Below, in pieces: positions 41,670 through 53,311 of a stretch of DNA of 64,000 nucleotides (its first letter is position 1; every line of letters starts with the position of its first letter). Source of the stretch: Aptenodytes patagonicus (lineage: Eukaryota > Chordata > Aves > Sphenisciformes > Spheniscidae); NCBI RefSeq assembly GCF_965638725.1, contig NW_027472023.1, forward strand, positions 434,001 through 498,000. Direction: 5' to 3'. The notes beneath the pieces are model-generated. The model saw only the letters and a list, made by a program, of their open reading frames with translations, was not told the origin of the DNA and made no database searches. The position numbers and the translations under genes were made by a program.

Positions 41670-42310
41670 ACCCCCCATCTCCCCAAAGACTCCACATCCC
41701 TTCTGGACACCCCTGATGTCCCCAAACACCCCACTTAGTGCCCCCAACACCTCCAAATGTCCCTACAACCACCCCAAATACCCTGGGTACTCCCAAACCC
41801 CCCAGAGGTGCCTGTTCCCCCCCTCCCAGACAGTCCCCAGTACCCCCCAGCTCCCCAAACACCCCACTTACAGCCCCAGCTTCCTCAGATCCCCCCGGAC
41901 ACCCCAAATGCCTCTGATCCCCCCCCCAGGTGCCCCCTCTAACACCTTCCATTCCCCTGACACCCCCAACCTCCCCAAATGCCCCGTTTACTGACCCAGA
42001 GCCCCCCGATCCCCTCAGACCCCCCAAACCCCTCCGATCCCCTCAGTCCCCACCAATTCCCACAGTTCCCCCAGACCCCCCCAGTTCCTGCAGACCCCCT
42101 GGATGCCCTCAGACCCCCAGGCCCCCCTCACTACCCCGAGACACCCTCGAACCCCTCAGACCCCCTGGATCCCCTCAGACCCCCACCCCAATCTCCTCAG
42201 ACCTCCCCTAACCCCTCAGACCCCCCCAGATCCCCCTGATCCCCTCATTCTCCCCCAGGCCCCCTGATCCCCTTAGACCCCCAGGCCCCCCCAAATCTCC
42301 CCCAGCCCAG
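41670..42310. repeat. C-rich minisatellite beside DCTN2 exon 1 (third copy)
   Basis: Units such as 'cagaccccctggatcccctc' and 'cccccaaacacctccaaatg' repeat ~25 times. Same family and same position relative to DCTN2 exon 1 as 624-1200. Confidence 0.75.
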
Positions 42311-42322
42311 TCCTGCACTCAA

Positions 42323-42358
42323 GATCCCGGGCAGGTCAGCGTGCTTGGGGTTGGCCAT
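42323..42358 (-). pseudogene. DCTN2: DCTN2 exon 1 relic, splice donor changed
   Basis: The minus strand reads ATG then codons for ANPKHADLPGI. The ATG is intact but the donor is TTGAGT instead of GTGAGT. With the copies at 1251 (no start) and 7540 (no donor), each of the three exon-1 copies has a different disabling change. Confidence 0.7.
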
Positions 42359-42431
42359 GGCCAGGGATCGGTAACGGCGGGGGGAGCGGTAACAGGGGTG
42401 TCAGTAACGGGGGGGTTCGGTAAGAGATCCA

Positions 42432-42783
42432 ACATGGGGTTGTTCAGCCTGGAGTAGAGAAGGCTCTGGGCAGACCTTCCTGCGGCCTTTCCATATATAA
42501 AGGGGGCTTAGAAGAAAGATGGAGGGAGACTTTTTACCAAGGCCTGTAGAGACAGGACAAGGGGCAACAGTTTTAAACTGAAAGAGGGTAGGTTTAGCTT
42601 GGACATAAGGAAGAAATGTTTTACGATAAGGGTGGTGAGACAGTGGAACAGGTTGCCCAGAGAAGTTGTGGGCATCACTGGAAGTGTTCAGGGTCAGGTT
42701 GGATGGGGCTCTGAGCAACCTGATCTAATGAAAGCTGTCCCTGTCCATGGCGGGGGGGGGGGGGTTGGACTAGATGATCTTTA
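42432..42783 (+). mobile_element. CR1 fragment at the left edge of duplication copy 2
   Basis: Same CR1 as 13919-14306, but the last ~50 bases including the tail are deleted, and the sequence jumps from 'ctagatgatctttaa' to 'taaagcccccacccag'. Confidence 0.85.
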
Positions 42784-43759
42784 ATAAAGCCCCCACCCAG
42801 CTGCTCGCCAGGTGCAGCACATTGCCTCGGTGCCCAGACGGCCGTGGGCTAAGGAACATCCCTGGGCAGCCAGGGAGGCAGAGGAGGCGGTACAGGCCTT
42901 GCCGGGAAGCGCTCTGGGTGCCTGCAGCAGCTCTTCCTGGCCTGGGGACAGCGGCTGGCCCCAGCACTGGGAAGAGGGAGGCAGGGAGGCAGGGAGGCAG
43001 GGAGGGAGGCCAGGAGAGCAGCACGACTCGAGAGAGAGAGCCAGCCTGGCTGCTGATTATTTCCACGATGCACAGAGTCACCTCCATTAGCACTGTTAGC
43101 ATCTTCCGTTAGACCGAAGACATATCTACAGACATGTAGACTGTATGTATGCATGCTCCTTGGCCAGTCCCGCAGGGGTCTGTGCGGTACCCACATGCCC
43201 AGCTCCCCGATAGTCACCTTGGGGGGCTGCGCACAGCGCTCTCACAGCTCAATCCTTGCAGGCTGCCGCACCACCGGGAGGTGGCTGAGGAGCCTGGCGT
43301 GGGGCCGAGGGACAAGCCCGAGTCTTTGGGCTTGTCTGCAGCACCTGCACACGGGGTTTTGAGGGGGGGGCGCTTAAACCAGCACTGCCTCTGGACTAAG
43401 CCACGTGGAACTACAGCCTCTTCTGAAGCACCGCAGTTCACCGCAGTTCACTGCCATCAGCAGCTGGCAATGCCTGAGTGCAAAAAAGGCAATTCCCTGA
43501 TCTACTTCAGTGTGAAAACTCTCCAGCTTCTCACAAAACTACCTTCCTGCCCGGAGCACAGGGCATGCCACCGCCTGGCACAGGAGGAGGTGTGTAACGG
43601 CACAGCAGCTTGCCGGGGTAGGCAAAGGAGGTGCTGCTCTCTGTGCTCCCAGGTGCTTCTGGGCCCCTTGTCTCTGGGAGCTGCAGGTGTGGGCAGGGGC
43701 TAACCCACAGGGTTTCTCCCTCCCAGGTGGCACAGCAACCCCCTCCTGGGTAGCCCGTC

Positions 43760-43823
43760 TGAGGTCATCATGGCCACCACCAGTTGGCTCTTGTGAGGTC
43801 ATAACCTGCTGCCCTCCATAAAA
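43760..43823 (+). promoter_or_regulatory. Putative promoter of SUN-domain gene copy 2
   Basis: The same two TGAGGTCA sites (43760-43767, 43794-43801) and the ATAAAA box (43818-43823) as copy 1, unchanged, 58 bases before the ATG at 43881. Confidence 0.5.
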
Positions 43824-43880
43824 CCCCACGCCGCAGAGGTGGGCAGCAGCGCGAAGCAGAGCGCTTTCAGCAGCTAGTGG

Positions 43881-46800
43881 ATGCCTGGAGAAGAGGTGCT
43901 TGGGTCTCGGGAGGAGAGCAGGCTTTTCCCTCTGCCTGGCCAGCGTGCTGGGGTTGCGGAGATGCCGGCCAGGTTGGGCAGGTGGGTGCAGGAAGGCCTA
44001 GAAAGCAGAGAGGGATCAGGCCAGAAGCCTTGTGTGCCACCTGGCTTCCTGGCAGGAGCAGGCAGCCCCAGAGCATGGGGGCTGTTTGCCCTACTGCCCT
44101 CCAGCCGGGCAGCCCAGCAACCCCAGTCTGTGGGCACGGCCCTGCCCCTTCTCTGGGAAGAGCCGAGCGGGGCCAGGCTGCTGCCCCGGTGTCAGGCCAG
44201 AGGTCTTTGTGTCCCAGGGGTGCTGTGCAACGGGCCAGACCTTCCCAAGTGCTGAGCACACAGGAGCCTGGTAGCAAGCGAGCTCCTAAAGGGATCCCTG
44301 GCAAATATGTGTCCCAACCTTGGGCTTTGGTAACAACAGTGTTCCCTCTCTTTTAGACAATGCAACACCCGCCAGAAGGGCAGGAGGGTCCTGAGGCTCC
44401 TTTTCCTGCTGCTTCCCCTCCTGTCGGGTGAGTATCCCTGACCAAAAATGGTCCTCTCAGTCCTGGGGAGAGGGACCAGCTCCTGAGGAAAATAACCATC
44501 TCTTGACAATGTGACCCACAGCTGCTGTCTACCGCTGGGGCTCAACGGTGTGGGGAGAGGGAGCGTTGCGGGTAAGTGTCTCTTGCTGTGGGGAAGCCAA
44601 TGCCTGTAAAGGCCGTGGCTCTGCCCTCCTGCCTCCCCTGGGAACATGGGACGCCTGGTCAAAAATGCCCATCACGGCTGAGGCGGGAGGGGTGGGGGGT
44701 GGGGGGGCACTTCTGTTCGTCCTTCGGTCTCCATGTTCGTTCAACACAGAGACAGATCTTCCCAAGTGACCTCCGCAGGGTGGCAGGCTGAAGCGCGGAG
44801 CACTTTGGCAGAAGGTGCCTTTGCTGCCTGCATCCCTCTCGGAGAGCCTGGGGGGGCAGACAGAGACCCGAAAGATGCTCTGCTGAACGTGGCTGGTTAA
44901 AGAGCCCAACCTTCGTGTCGGGGTCTCTCCAAAGTGACTCGAAGCAGCAGGACATTCTGCCAGCTCTCCCTAGGGGAGTGTCCTTTGGGGAGCCCTGGCA
45001 GTGCTCCTCGTGCTTGCTCCAGCGGAGTGTCTCTCCAAAGTGTCAATTTTGGCAGTCAACAAGCTACTTAAGGAGTCCATCCCGCCCCCTCTTTGTCTTG
45101 CAGGAGGCGTCAGGGCTTTCTGAAACGGAGCTGCAGTCTCTGGGGTAAGAGCGCTTTCTTGCCAAGGCACGCACTCTGTGGAGCCGTCTCAGCTGGCTTC
45201 GTGCTTCTGGCTTCTCTGCACAGTGTTTGGAGCCTGCCTGCAGGGGCTGGGGCAGCTGCTGGGCAAGACCTGCTTTCCCTTTGCCTCCAGGAACTCACAG
45301 GCTTGGCTGGAGCAGAAGACGTGGGAGCTCAAGGAGACGGTGGCTCAGGTGTCTGCTGCGAGGGCGACCATTCTTCAGGCAGTGAGAGAGGTCCTCGGAG
45401 GCCATGGTGTCCAAGAGGAGAAGAGAGAGGTGAGGGTGCTGGGGGCAGATCAGAGACCTCGCTGTCTTTCTGGCCTCCCTCCTGCTGCTTCCTCTTGGCA
45501 CTCTCAAAGTCGGCACCTTTGCCGACGGGTCTTGCCTTGCATTTTCTGACACAGAGGCGCTCCTTGGCTCTGTGCTAGGACTCGGTGTTCATGCGGAACG
45601 GCCCGTGCATGTGTTTGTGTTCACTGCCATTCCCATTTTTTTTTTCCCCCCAGGAAATTCTGCAGCTGACCCAGGCGGCAATTAAGAAGGTGCTTGAAGG
45701 CTATGTCCGGATGCCGGACTGGGCTCTGGAAGCCATAGGTATGCAGACAGGAAGTCTCGCTGCCCTCCGTTTGTGTGTGGCACTCCCCCAAAGTCTGCCA
45801 AGCTCTGCTTTCAAGCCTGAGAAATACATCCTAATGCACTGCTTCCACTCCTAATCTCTGGCCTCCTTCATGTCAGGTGCCACCATTGATGCGGAGAGGA
45901 CATCCAAGAGTTATGGTGGGCAAGGCAAGATGACCTGGTGGCTTTCTCTGTTCGGCTTCTCTTCTGCAAACCCTCCAGAGGCAATCTTGCAGGTATCACA
46001 AGGGAAGTCCTGACTTGTGGTTCACCTCCTTGCTTTTGGATTGGCAGACCAAGCGCACAGCACTTCCCTTCAGCCCGGCCCTATCGCTCAGCCCTGCAGG
46101 CTGCGTCGCATTCCTGACCCCTGCGATCCCTGACAGCACTGCCCTCCCATCAGGAGGGGGACCGAGCTGAACCCAGCTTCCGCGACCTGCCCACCACCCT
46201 TGGTTGCAGTTTGTCCTTGGCAGCCCCACTGCCATACCGCATCTCTGAGGGTCCCTTTCCAGAGGGGGTGGGAGTGGTGGGGGCTGCTGAGCCACGGAAG
46301 CCGCGAGAGATGCTCCTCTGGGCCCCGGCCCTGATCTGGTCTACCAAGTCTGAAGCAGGGTCCCAGTCTGCATTGGACCGTGCAGCTGCAGCGCAATCTT
46401 TGAAGGGCAATGGGATGAGGTACACTGGGGAGACCTGCCCTGTCTCTGCAGGCTCTGAGAAAGCAGAGCTGGCTTGGGAAAGCTGGAGGAGCCCAGAGGT
46501 TTTGTAGAAACACTTCCATATTGCCCTGCTGCCCAGCGACTTGTACTCATTTACGAGCAGGATCGCAGCCCACAGGCAAGGCAAGGTCTCTGCTTCTGGC
46601 CAAACAGGCAGCTCTGTTGGCTCTTGGGCTGCCTTGCCGCTGACGGTCATGGCTTTCTGGTTTCAGCCCCGTATTGCCCCTGGCAGCTGCTGGGCTTTCC
46701 AAGGATCTCGGGGCCACGTGGTCGTCCGGCTGCCTGAGCAAATCTGGCCAACGGCTTTCACCATCTGGCATATCTCGGAGGCAGTCTCTCCTTCCGGGGA

Positions 46801-48046
46801 AGTCAGCAGTGCCCCCAAAGAGTTTGCTGTCTCTGTAAGTCTTTGCCTTGTGCTTCTCGGGGGGGGGGGCCGGCCCCAGGGAAAAGCTGTACCAGAGACG
46901 TGCTTCTCTCGGCGGCTGCTCTCAGACATGTGTCTGGGGCTGGCTGCTGCAGAGCACCGCATCCCCTGGGGGGCCACTGGGGACACGTGGGGGTTCTGTG
47001 CCTCTGGGGGCTTCTTCTCTGCTTCATGGCCAAGGATCCTGGAGCACGTGCTGAAAGCACCCTGACCCAGAGTCAGCCTAAGCTGTGCTAGACTACCGCT
47101 AGAGCCGAGGGAGGTGGGGAAGGGTTCCCGGGTTCGGCCTCGGCGTGCCCTTTTTCTGACGCCCTGTGCGAGCCTGACCTGCTCCTTTTGTCTCTTGTCT
47201 TTGAGGGAGTGGATGAGGCAGCGGCAGAAACTCTCCTGGGAACGTTCACCTACAACGTGCACAAGGAGATTGCTCAGACATTCCATGTGCAGGTACCGCA
47301 AGAGCTGTGGGCAGGATGCCCGGGAAGAAGGCGGGGTTGTCTGCAAGTCCTTGGAGGAAAGAGTGCGGAGGATCACCCCAGCCAGCCTCTGCTCTCCCAC
47401 ACTCCTTGCTCCTGCAGGGAAGACGGCAAGAGGAGAGCAAATGGGGCTTTGCTCTGCTGACCGAGGCAGCTGCCCCACCTTTGCAAGGTGGGGTGGTTCC
47501 TTTTCCTTCGGGTAGCGCAGAGAAAGCAGCAGTGGGAAGGGGCCCAGGCAGGGAAACAGTCCCCCTCGGGGGAGACGGCGGGAGGGAGGATGGCAGATGT
47601 CTCCCCACCCCCCCCCCCCCGCAGTGGGATTCTCCCCGCATCCCGCAGCAGCCCAGGCAGCAAAGGGCCTCCGGTTTCCACAGCCCCCCTCAGCAAGCCT
47701 CTGAGGCCAGGCCTTTGCTTTCTGGGCACAGAGGGCTCCTCCGTGGCCCTGGCAAAGGGGGATCTGGTTGACCTTGCTGCCTCCTTCGTCAGGGCTGCTG
47801 TTTGGTCCTCGGCAGGGGGAGCACGGGTAGAGGGGGCTCCGGCGATGTGCTGTGGCTCTTGCCACCTGTGTCATGATGGCTCCCCCCATTTCTTTACAGA
47901 AGGAGCTTCCCAGGACCTTTCGCTACATCAAATTCCAGGTGCAGAGCAACTGGGGAAACCCAGAGTACACCTGTGTGTACCGAGTACAGGTTCACGGGAA
48001 GACGGCGAGCCACAACGACCACCCGCAGGCCCAAGAGCTCCTTTAG
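43881..48046 (+). CDS. SUN-domain protein, SUN3/SPAG4-like, copy 2 (complete, 10 exons)
   Basis: Exons 43881-43981, 44357-44427, 44522-44571, 45104-45144, 45291-45429, 45654-45738, 45877-45992, 46667-46834, 47206-47292, 47900-48046. All splice sites and phases are kept, giving 334 aa. Relative to copy 1, I see three amino-acid changes: Leu to Ser at the end of the membrane helix (exon 2, CTGTTGG to CTGTCGG), Asp to Gly in the coiled coil (exon 5), and Asp to Asn in TFTYDVHKE (exon 9). There are also three silent changes. The SUN-domain core motifs are unchanged. Equal numbers of silent and replacement changes are too few to judge selection. AATAAA at 48054-48059. Most likely a second working gene; its anchor is slightly weaker because of the Ser. 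Confidence 0.86.
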
Positions 48047-48053
48047 GAAGAAT

Positions 48054-48059
48054 AATAAA
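48054..48059 (+). terminator. Polyadenylation signal of SUN gene copy 2
   Basis: AATAAA 8 bases after the stop, identical context to copy 1. Confidence 0.75.
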
Positions 48060-48379
48060 GCAAAGATGATGTGTGGCAGCTCGACTTGTGTATGTTCCTT
48101 GCAAATGTTCTTCCAGGGAGCTTCCAACAGCTTACGCCGCTAGTGGGGAAGGGAGCTTTCTCCCTCAGGAGAAGGATGCTCGTGGTCCGGGCTGCAAGGG
48201 ACAGGGCAGGGGAATGGGGCTTGAAGGAGAAGCCCCCGCTGGTCCAGCTCCAGCTTGCGCAGCCCAGGGTCGCTCACCAAAGCTCCAGTGTCACTGGGAG
48301 AGCAGAATCACAGCCCCGGGAAAGCTCTCCTGCTGGCAGAGAAGAGGAGTGAGGCAGGCCTGTCTGCAAGGCCCTGTGC

Positions 48380-48890
48380 CCTCTCTCCATAGGCAGTGGG
48401 ATGCCCGTGCCAGTGGTCCGAGGGCATTAGGCAGCTTCGGACTTCTCCAGGATGTGATGTTTCAGGATTTCTTTTTTCCCTGCACTGCGGGGTGGGCAGG
48501 GGGGCATTTTGGGGTCCACCAGGGAGATGTACAGCAGAGCCAAGAGAGATGCCCGGCCCCTCACTCCAGTCCTGAGCAGGGAGTGCTGTGCCCAGCACGG
48601 TGAAGGTCCCACGGTGGTGTTCGGAAGAGGGTGGCTGGAAAGAGCTGAGACAAATTTGCCCCCTGCTCTGCCTGACCCCTCTCCTGTCCCCCAGGAGACT
48701 TCTGTTCCTCGCCTTGCTGCAGTTTGCTGTCCTCGTCCTGGTGCTGCTGAAGAGGGACATCCTTAACTGGGTCCTGCCACCAAAGCTGGCGGCCGCCTTT
48801 GGGAGCCGCCCAGCGAGGTCCCGGTTCTTTTGAAATAAAACGAGAAAGGGAATAAAGAAATCTGTGATTGTAGGAGAAGCGCGTCACCTT
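48380..48890 (+). pseudogene. 3' end of the coiled-coil/membrane-anchor gene (copy)
   Basis: Plus-strand exons QWDARASGPRALGSFG (from ~48392) and the complete anchor exon 48695-48833 (RLLFLALLQFAVLVLVLLKR … SRPARSRFF, stop at 48831-48833), with AATAAA at 48834-48839. The anchor exon lacks one Leu codon relative to 7865-8006 but is open. Upstream exons are absent, so it cannot make the whole protein alone. It could serve as an alternative 3' end for the SUN transcript upstream, but the SUN gene has its own poly(A) signal. Confidence 0.65.
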
Positions 48891-49484
48891 GTCAATGAAT
48901 GTCAGCTGACGGGTTCGAGGGAGGTGGCTGCTGCTTTCCCTTCTGCCTGCGCACACCCCACGACGTCTCTGCCTGAGACCTGGTTCTTGCCCGATTTGGA
49001 GGCAGGAGGGTGTATCCACCGTCCTGCATAAACGGCTGCCCTCACTGCACTGGCAGGAGCCATTGCCTGTCGCCTCTTTCCTTCTTCTGTAGAGCTCAAG
49101 CCCCCGGCGAAACTTTCAGCGGGATGCAGGGAGCTCCTTCCCTCTTCAGCCCATGCCCGGGGGCACCACGACCAGGTCCTCCGAGAAACACAGAAGGGTG
49201 CTGCCCCACCGGCACTTCTGTTGCTGAGCACGTGTCCCAGAGACCCACATGGACCCACCCCCACAGGTCCTCTTCTTGCCAGCTGCTCCAGATTGATGCT
49301 CACCGCAAACACGCAGCAGTTCCCTTCCCGTTTCCCAGTCCCCTTTCTATGTTCCTTCCCTGTGCTACCTCTCTTTTTTCTTTGCGGGGGGGAATACCAC
49401 CCCTCCTCGTGGCCCTCCTGCATTTTGGGGGGAAGAAATAATTCCCCCCAACATCCTCCTCTATTTTTTGGTGGGGGGGACTGT
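48891..49484. other. Gene-free flank with similarity to 1.3-1.5 kb
   Basis: No gene recognised. 49300-49480 ('tttctatgttccttccctgt', 'tttggggggaagaaataatt') is related in inverse to about 1311-1490. Confidence 0.4.
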
Positions 49485-49582
49485 GTGCTGGGGTAGGCAG
49501 CGTCCCCACAAGTGTCCATGCCTGATAGTGCCCGCGGCTGTGCCCCTCACGCCCTGCCAGCTCCCAACGCACAGGTGCAGCC
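49485..49582 (+). pseudogene. Intron/exon-edge fragment of the coiled-coil gene
   Basis: Reads like the reverse complement of 10690-10790 ('gtgtccatgcctgatagtgc', 'acgcacaggtgcagcc'). That is the intron just upstream of exon 10591-10686. Cut by the LTR starting at 49583. Confidence 0.6.
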
Positions 49583-49800
49583 TGTCGCAGATGAGTGAAA
49601 TGCACCTCACTCAAAAGAGAGAAGCAGCAACATGTTTTATTGAGGTAAAATAATAATTTGACAGAGTTTAGTAAGTTTGATGGAATTTAGCAAAGTTTAA
49701 CAGTGGTTTGACAAGGTTCAATAAGTTTGATGGCAAGGTTCACCTTATTAATGGCTGCATGGAAGAAACATACAATATAATCACAATGGGATGAAGCCTT
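49583..49800 (-). mobile_element. ERV LTR fragment (same family as 63593)
   Basis: Starts TGTCGCAGATGAGTG. A stretch 'gatggcaaggttcacc' followed by 'tgcatggaagaaacatacaa' matches 63690-63740. It lies just past the end of the env-like pseudogene on the minus strand, where a 3' LTR belongs. The inner boundary is unclear. Confidence 0.55.
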
Positions 49801-49829
49801 GGATTCAACGTTCCTGGTGCTGTCGGCGA

Positions 49830-52190
49830 CTATCCAAATAAGGTATCCCACCAATGATGTTCTCCATCCTTTTTCACTCTTTCCAGAACATGGTGTATTT
49901 CTCTTGCATCATGATGAACGGTAATCCGGGTTCTTTGTCCATTGTCTTGAGGTTGTTTCAGCAATCGGTAGAGATCATCACGCTGTAATAGCTTTCTTAC
50001 CAATGTAAGATTCATTCCAATGGGGGTAGGTAACAAATTGTAATAGGAGGTATAGTTAGATTGTAGTAAGTTGATGAGAGGTGACAGGAGCTGAATAGTT
50101 AAAGTCGCATCCCATAATTTCAGTAAAATTACAGATACAGCTATTTGAGTGATGTATCTACAGTAATACTGCCTAGAAATATAAAATCACAAAGGGTTCT
50201 CATGCAAGCACATCCATTTCCAAGATACACCGGTACAGTTTCAGGGGTTTCGTCGGGATGTATCTCAAAAGGGCAAACATTTTGTTCCGTGTCAAGACAA
50301 ATGTCTTGCGCTTTAATGGCATTGCTTTCACAAATAAATCCTTGTTGTTCTCGCACGACACGTGTCAACATCAACGGTTTGCCATTTGTCTCCCTTTTCT
50401 TGGGCCCATACTTGGTGTTCCACTGGATAGAGTACCGTTCCATTGTGATTTAGTCGAGCGCAGTGAGTGGGTATATGGTATATACACCGAAGCATTGCGT
50501 ATTGTCAGAATGTCGGTGGGGTCATAGCAAAAATTGACTAGACGCCACCAGGATTGGAATTCCCTTTCAAATTTAGTTGCATTATCCCAAATAACCTTTT
50601 GAATTTCAGTGGGTAAGGTGCCCTCCTCACCTTCTCTCATAATCGCTGCCACGGTAGATTGTATCCACAGTTGAGCCCGGACACTACTAAGAGCGGGAGA
50701 GACACTATTTTGGGCTGCACCAAGTGCGTTCACAATTAGTTGGTGGTCTTTTTCATTAATTCTTTCCCATTGGGGTACTACGTCAGATAAGAGCCATTGG
50801 TGAGTTCCCAATGCCGATAGAGAAGACCGTAACAGACATTCTAATTTGTGTAAAGCACTTGTGGCTGAGCTTATTTTGTTTGCTAAAACTTCAGCGTCTA
50901 TGCTGTTTAATACTCCTAATCCTGTTCCTAAGATACCAGTCACATCTCTCCTTGCTCGTTTTGGAGCGGTGAGGGTTCGCCCATGCAACCATGCTAACCA
51001 TCCTGCATAGGATGTACTTAAGAATGGCGAGCAAGTAGGTTTAATTGCAGAGATATTACTTTGCATTGATAGTTCCACTCGTTTGAGGGACCACGATGGA
51101 TTGAACAACACTCGCTGTCAGCCTGTGTATTTAATAGCGTAAGGCCCAATTTCGGAACGTTGTGGGGATAAGGTTCGGTCGCCTGTGGGAGTAACAGGGT
51201 AGGAAGTAGATTGATAGGCATTAGGGGCAGCTGTTGGTGCGGTAGTGGTAGCAGGAATCAGGGAAACGTTAAATTGCATACTGCCCACTGTGGCGCATGA
51301 ACCATGACCTCGACGGTTGATTAGCACACAAACTCCCATCATGAATCCCAACGGCTTCCTTTCCAGCGGGCATTGCCATCCCTCTTTGGGTTTATCTGAT
51401 ATTGTTGCATGCGTGCAGTTGTATAAAAGAACAAACTTAATAGGTCCTTCAGTGGTATCATGATCATATTGTAGGGCATCACAGTGCCCCCATCTGTAAT
51501 GCGAGTATTAGTCTCTCCAACCCAAGTCCAGATTCCTGGATACGGACTACTAACACTTAAGCAAAAAGTAAGGGTGATGCGCGTGGTCAGCTGGATACCT
51601 TGGTTCTTGCTGCCCCACTGGTGGGTTTTGGGTATGTTGGGTCTCACTGTCCATGTTAAGGCAGAGGTTACCAGCTCCTGTGGGTTTGCTTGCTTACTGC
51701 ATTGTGCATACTTCGGCTTGAGCGCAGCATCCTCCGTAAGACGCCTTAGTAAAACCTGGGGAGTAATCAAAGTAGGCACAGATGTCGTCATGCTAGGTTT
51801 AGTGATACCGAGCGACAGTGTTCCGAAGTATTACGCTGCGTCCCTTTAGAGTCTTCCATCTGCACGATACTTTAACATCACAATGTCCCTTCTCTATGTC
51901 ATGCATTGAGCAATGACTTACGTTGCAGCACTTTCTATATGGCGTGTAAGAGTTATTGTGAATAATCATAAAATAGATATATCTATATCCCTTATTAACA
52001 GGTGGTCGTGTTTTACAAGTCACGTTTATATTACTGTCTGCTAGTAACAAGACGGGTGGCTTATCTGTATCGACACAATCGCGGCTGATTTCTTGATTGA
52101 CGGGTAAGTGGAGACAGGTGGGCGTTTGTGGGGAAGCAAGTATTATTGAAATCTTCAACAGCAGTAGAATGATGTATCTTCCTTTCATCT
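49830..52190 (-). pseudogene. Endogenous retrovirus env remnant
   Basis: Minus-strand pieces in several frames, 5' to 3': 51799-52188 (a start followed by a hydrophobic leader and a cysteine-bearing surface-unit start), 51118-51791, 50371-51111, 50141-50443 and 49830-50036. The 50371-51111 piece holds a basic RARR-type cleavage site near 50945-50955, then a glycine-rich hydrophobic stretch typical of a fusion peptide, then a helical ectodomain. Frameshifts and stops separate the pieces, so no envelope protein is made. The family is an avian class II/alpha-like ERV by style; not proven. Confidence 0.65.
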
Positions 52191-52385
52191 TGGAGGAGGC
52201 TGCAAAACAAAAAGGTGGAATAGACCGGTCTCGGTGGGGTTTTCTGGACTGGTTACCCCCTTCGAAAGAAGGAAAAATCCACCGTGCACTTATTCTCTGT
52301 TTTGCACAACTGCTATCAGTAGCTTCCCAGGCAAGTGGGCCGCGAGGTTTAGTTAGTCATAGGCACAGTTCCAATTTGTGGTAAA
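52191..52385. other. Junction between env remnant and pol remnant
   Basis: No open frame recognised. No integrase-coding sequence is found between the RNase H piece on the right and env on the left. Confidence 0.4.
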
Positions 52386-52767
52386 CTTAGCGTGACAGGT
52401 TGTCCTGGCTGTAACGCTATCGGATATTTTCTTTCCATCAGAAGGTGGAGCATCAAGCTCAGCTTTTGCAAAGAATGTTTGGCTCACAACATTGGCTCCC
52501 GGTGGGCCCATACCGATTATTCAACTGATGAAGTATTTGGGGAGGTTGAGTATCCCTCTGGGCCTGGTATGGATTAAGACTCTTTTTCAAGAGGCCATTA
52601 GCTCCATCAGTGAACAGGGCATATTGTTTCTCATTTTCTGATAGTTTATTATACATTGGGGCATCTGCAGCACGCGTCACCGCCTCCTCTGGCGATATTC
52701 CAAAATCTTTGCCTTCTGGCCAATCCATGATTACTTCCAAGATTCCTGGGCGATTGGGTTTTCCTAT
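52386..52767 (-). pseudogene. ERV-L pol remnant: RNase H start
   Basis: The minus-strand frame 52459-52740 contains YALFTDGANG, the first catalytic Asp motif of RNase H. It continues the pol from 53312 onward once the nested LTR at 52768-53311 is taken out. Broken. Confidence 0.65.
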
Positions 52768-53311
52768 TGTCGTGGTTTAACCTCAGTCGGCAACTGAGCA
52801 CCACGCAGCCACTCGCTTACTCCCCCACCCCCACCCCGCCCCGGTGGGATGGGGAAGAGAATTGGAAGAGCACAAGTGAGAAAAATTTGTGGGTTGAGAT
52901 AAAAACAGTTTAATAATTGAAATAAAATAATAATAATATAATAATAATACACAAAGCAAGTGATGCACAGTACAATTGCTCACCACCTGCTGACCAATGC
53001 CCAGCCAGTCCCCGAGCAGCGGCCCCCCCCTGCCAGCTTTCCCCAGTTTATGTGCTGAGCATGACGTCACATGGTATGGCATGTCCCTTTGGCCAGTTTG
53101 GCTGTGCCCCCTCCCAGCTTCTTGTGCACCTGCAGCCTTCTCAGTCAGTAGAGCATGGGAAACTGAAAAGTCCTTGACTAGTGTAAACACTACCTAGCAA
53201 CAACTAAAACATCGGTGCGTTATCAACTTTGTTCTCATCCTAAATCCAAAACACAGCACTGTACCAGCTACTAGGAAGGAAATTAACTCGATCCCTGCCG
53301 AAACCAGGACA
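52768..53311 (-). mobile_element. Solo ERV LTR nested in ERV pol, 5-bp target duplication
   Basis: TGTCGTGG … CCAGGACA with CCTAT at 52763-52767 and 53312-53316. Same family as 75-618. It interrupts pol between the RT connection and RNase H. Confidence 0.88.

Larger units (their letters stand above)
42432..48555 (+). repeat. Segmental duplication, copy 2 (~6.1 kb)
   Basis: Direct repeat of 13919-20215, offset ~28.3-28.5 kb. Changes include a ~130-base deletion in the fourth intron of the SUN gene (near 45155-45225), a longer C run near 47613, and scattered substitutions. The right flank beyond 48555 resembles 7.8-8.2 kb in inverse, not copy 1. Confidence 0.9.

Noticed and set aside
46663..47889. 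408-codon minus-strand open frame (and the 353-codon equivalent at 18323-19384)
   Set aside because: Antisense to the SUN-domain exons; the frame differs between the two gene copies because of intron indels, so it is a shadow.
48695..48839. Anchor exon as part of SUN gene copy 2
   Set aside because: The SUN gene ends with its own stop and AATAAA at 48046-48059, and the anchor exon matches the other gene at 7865-8006.
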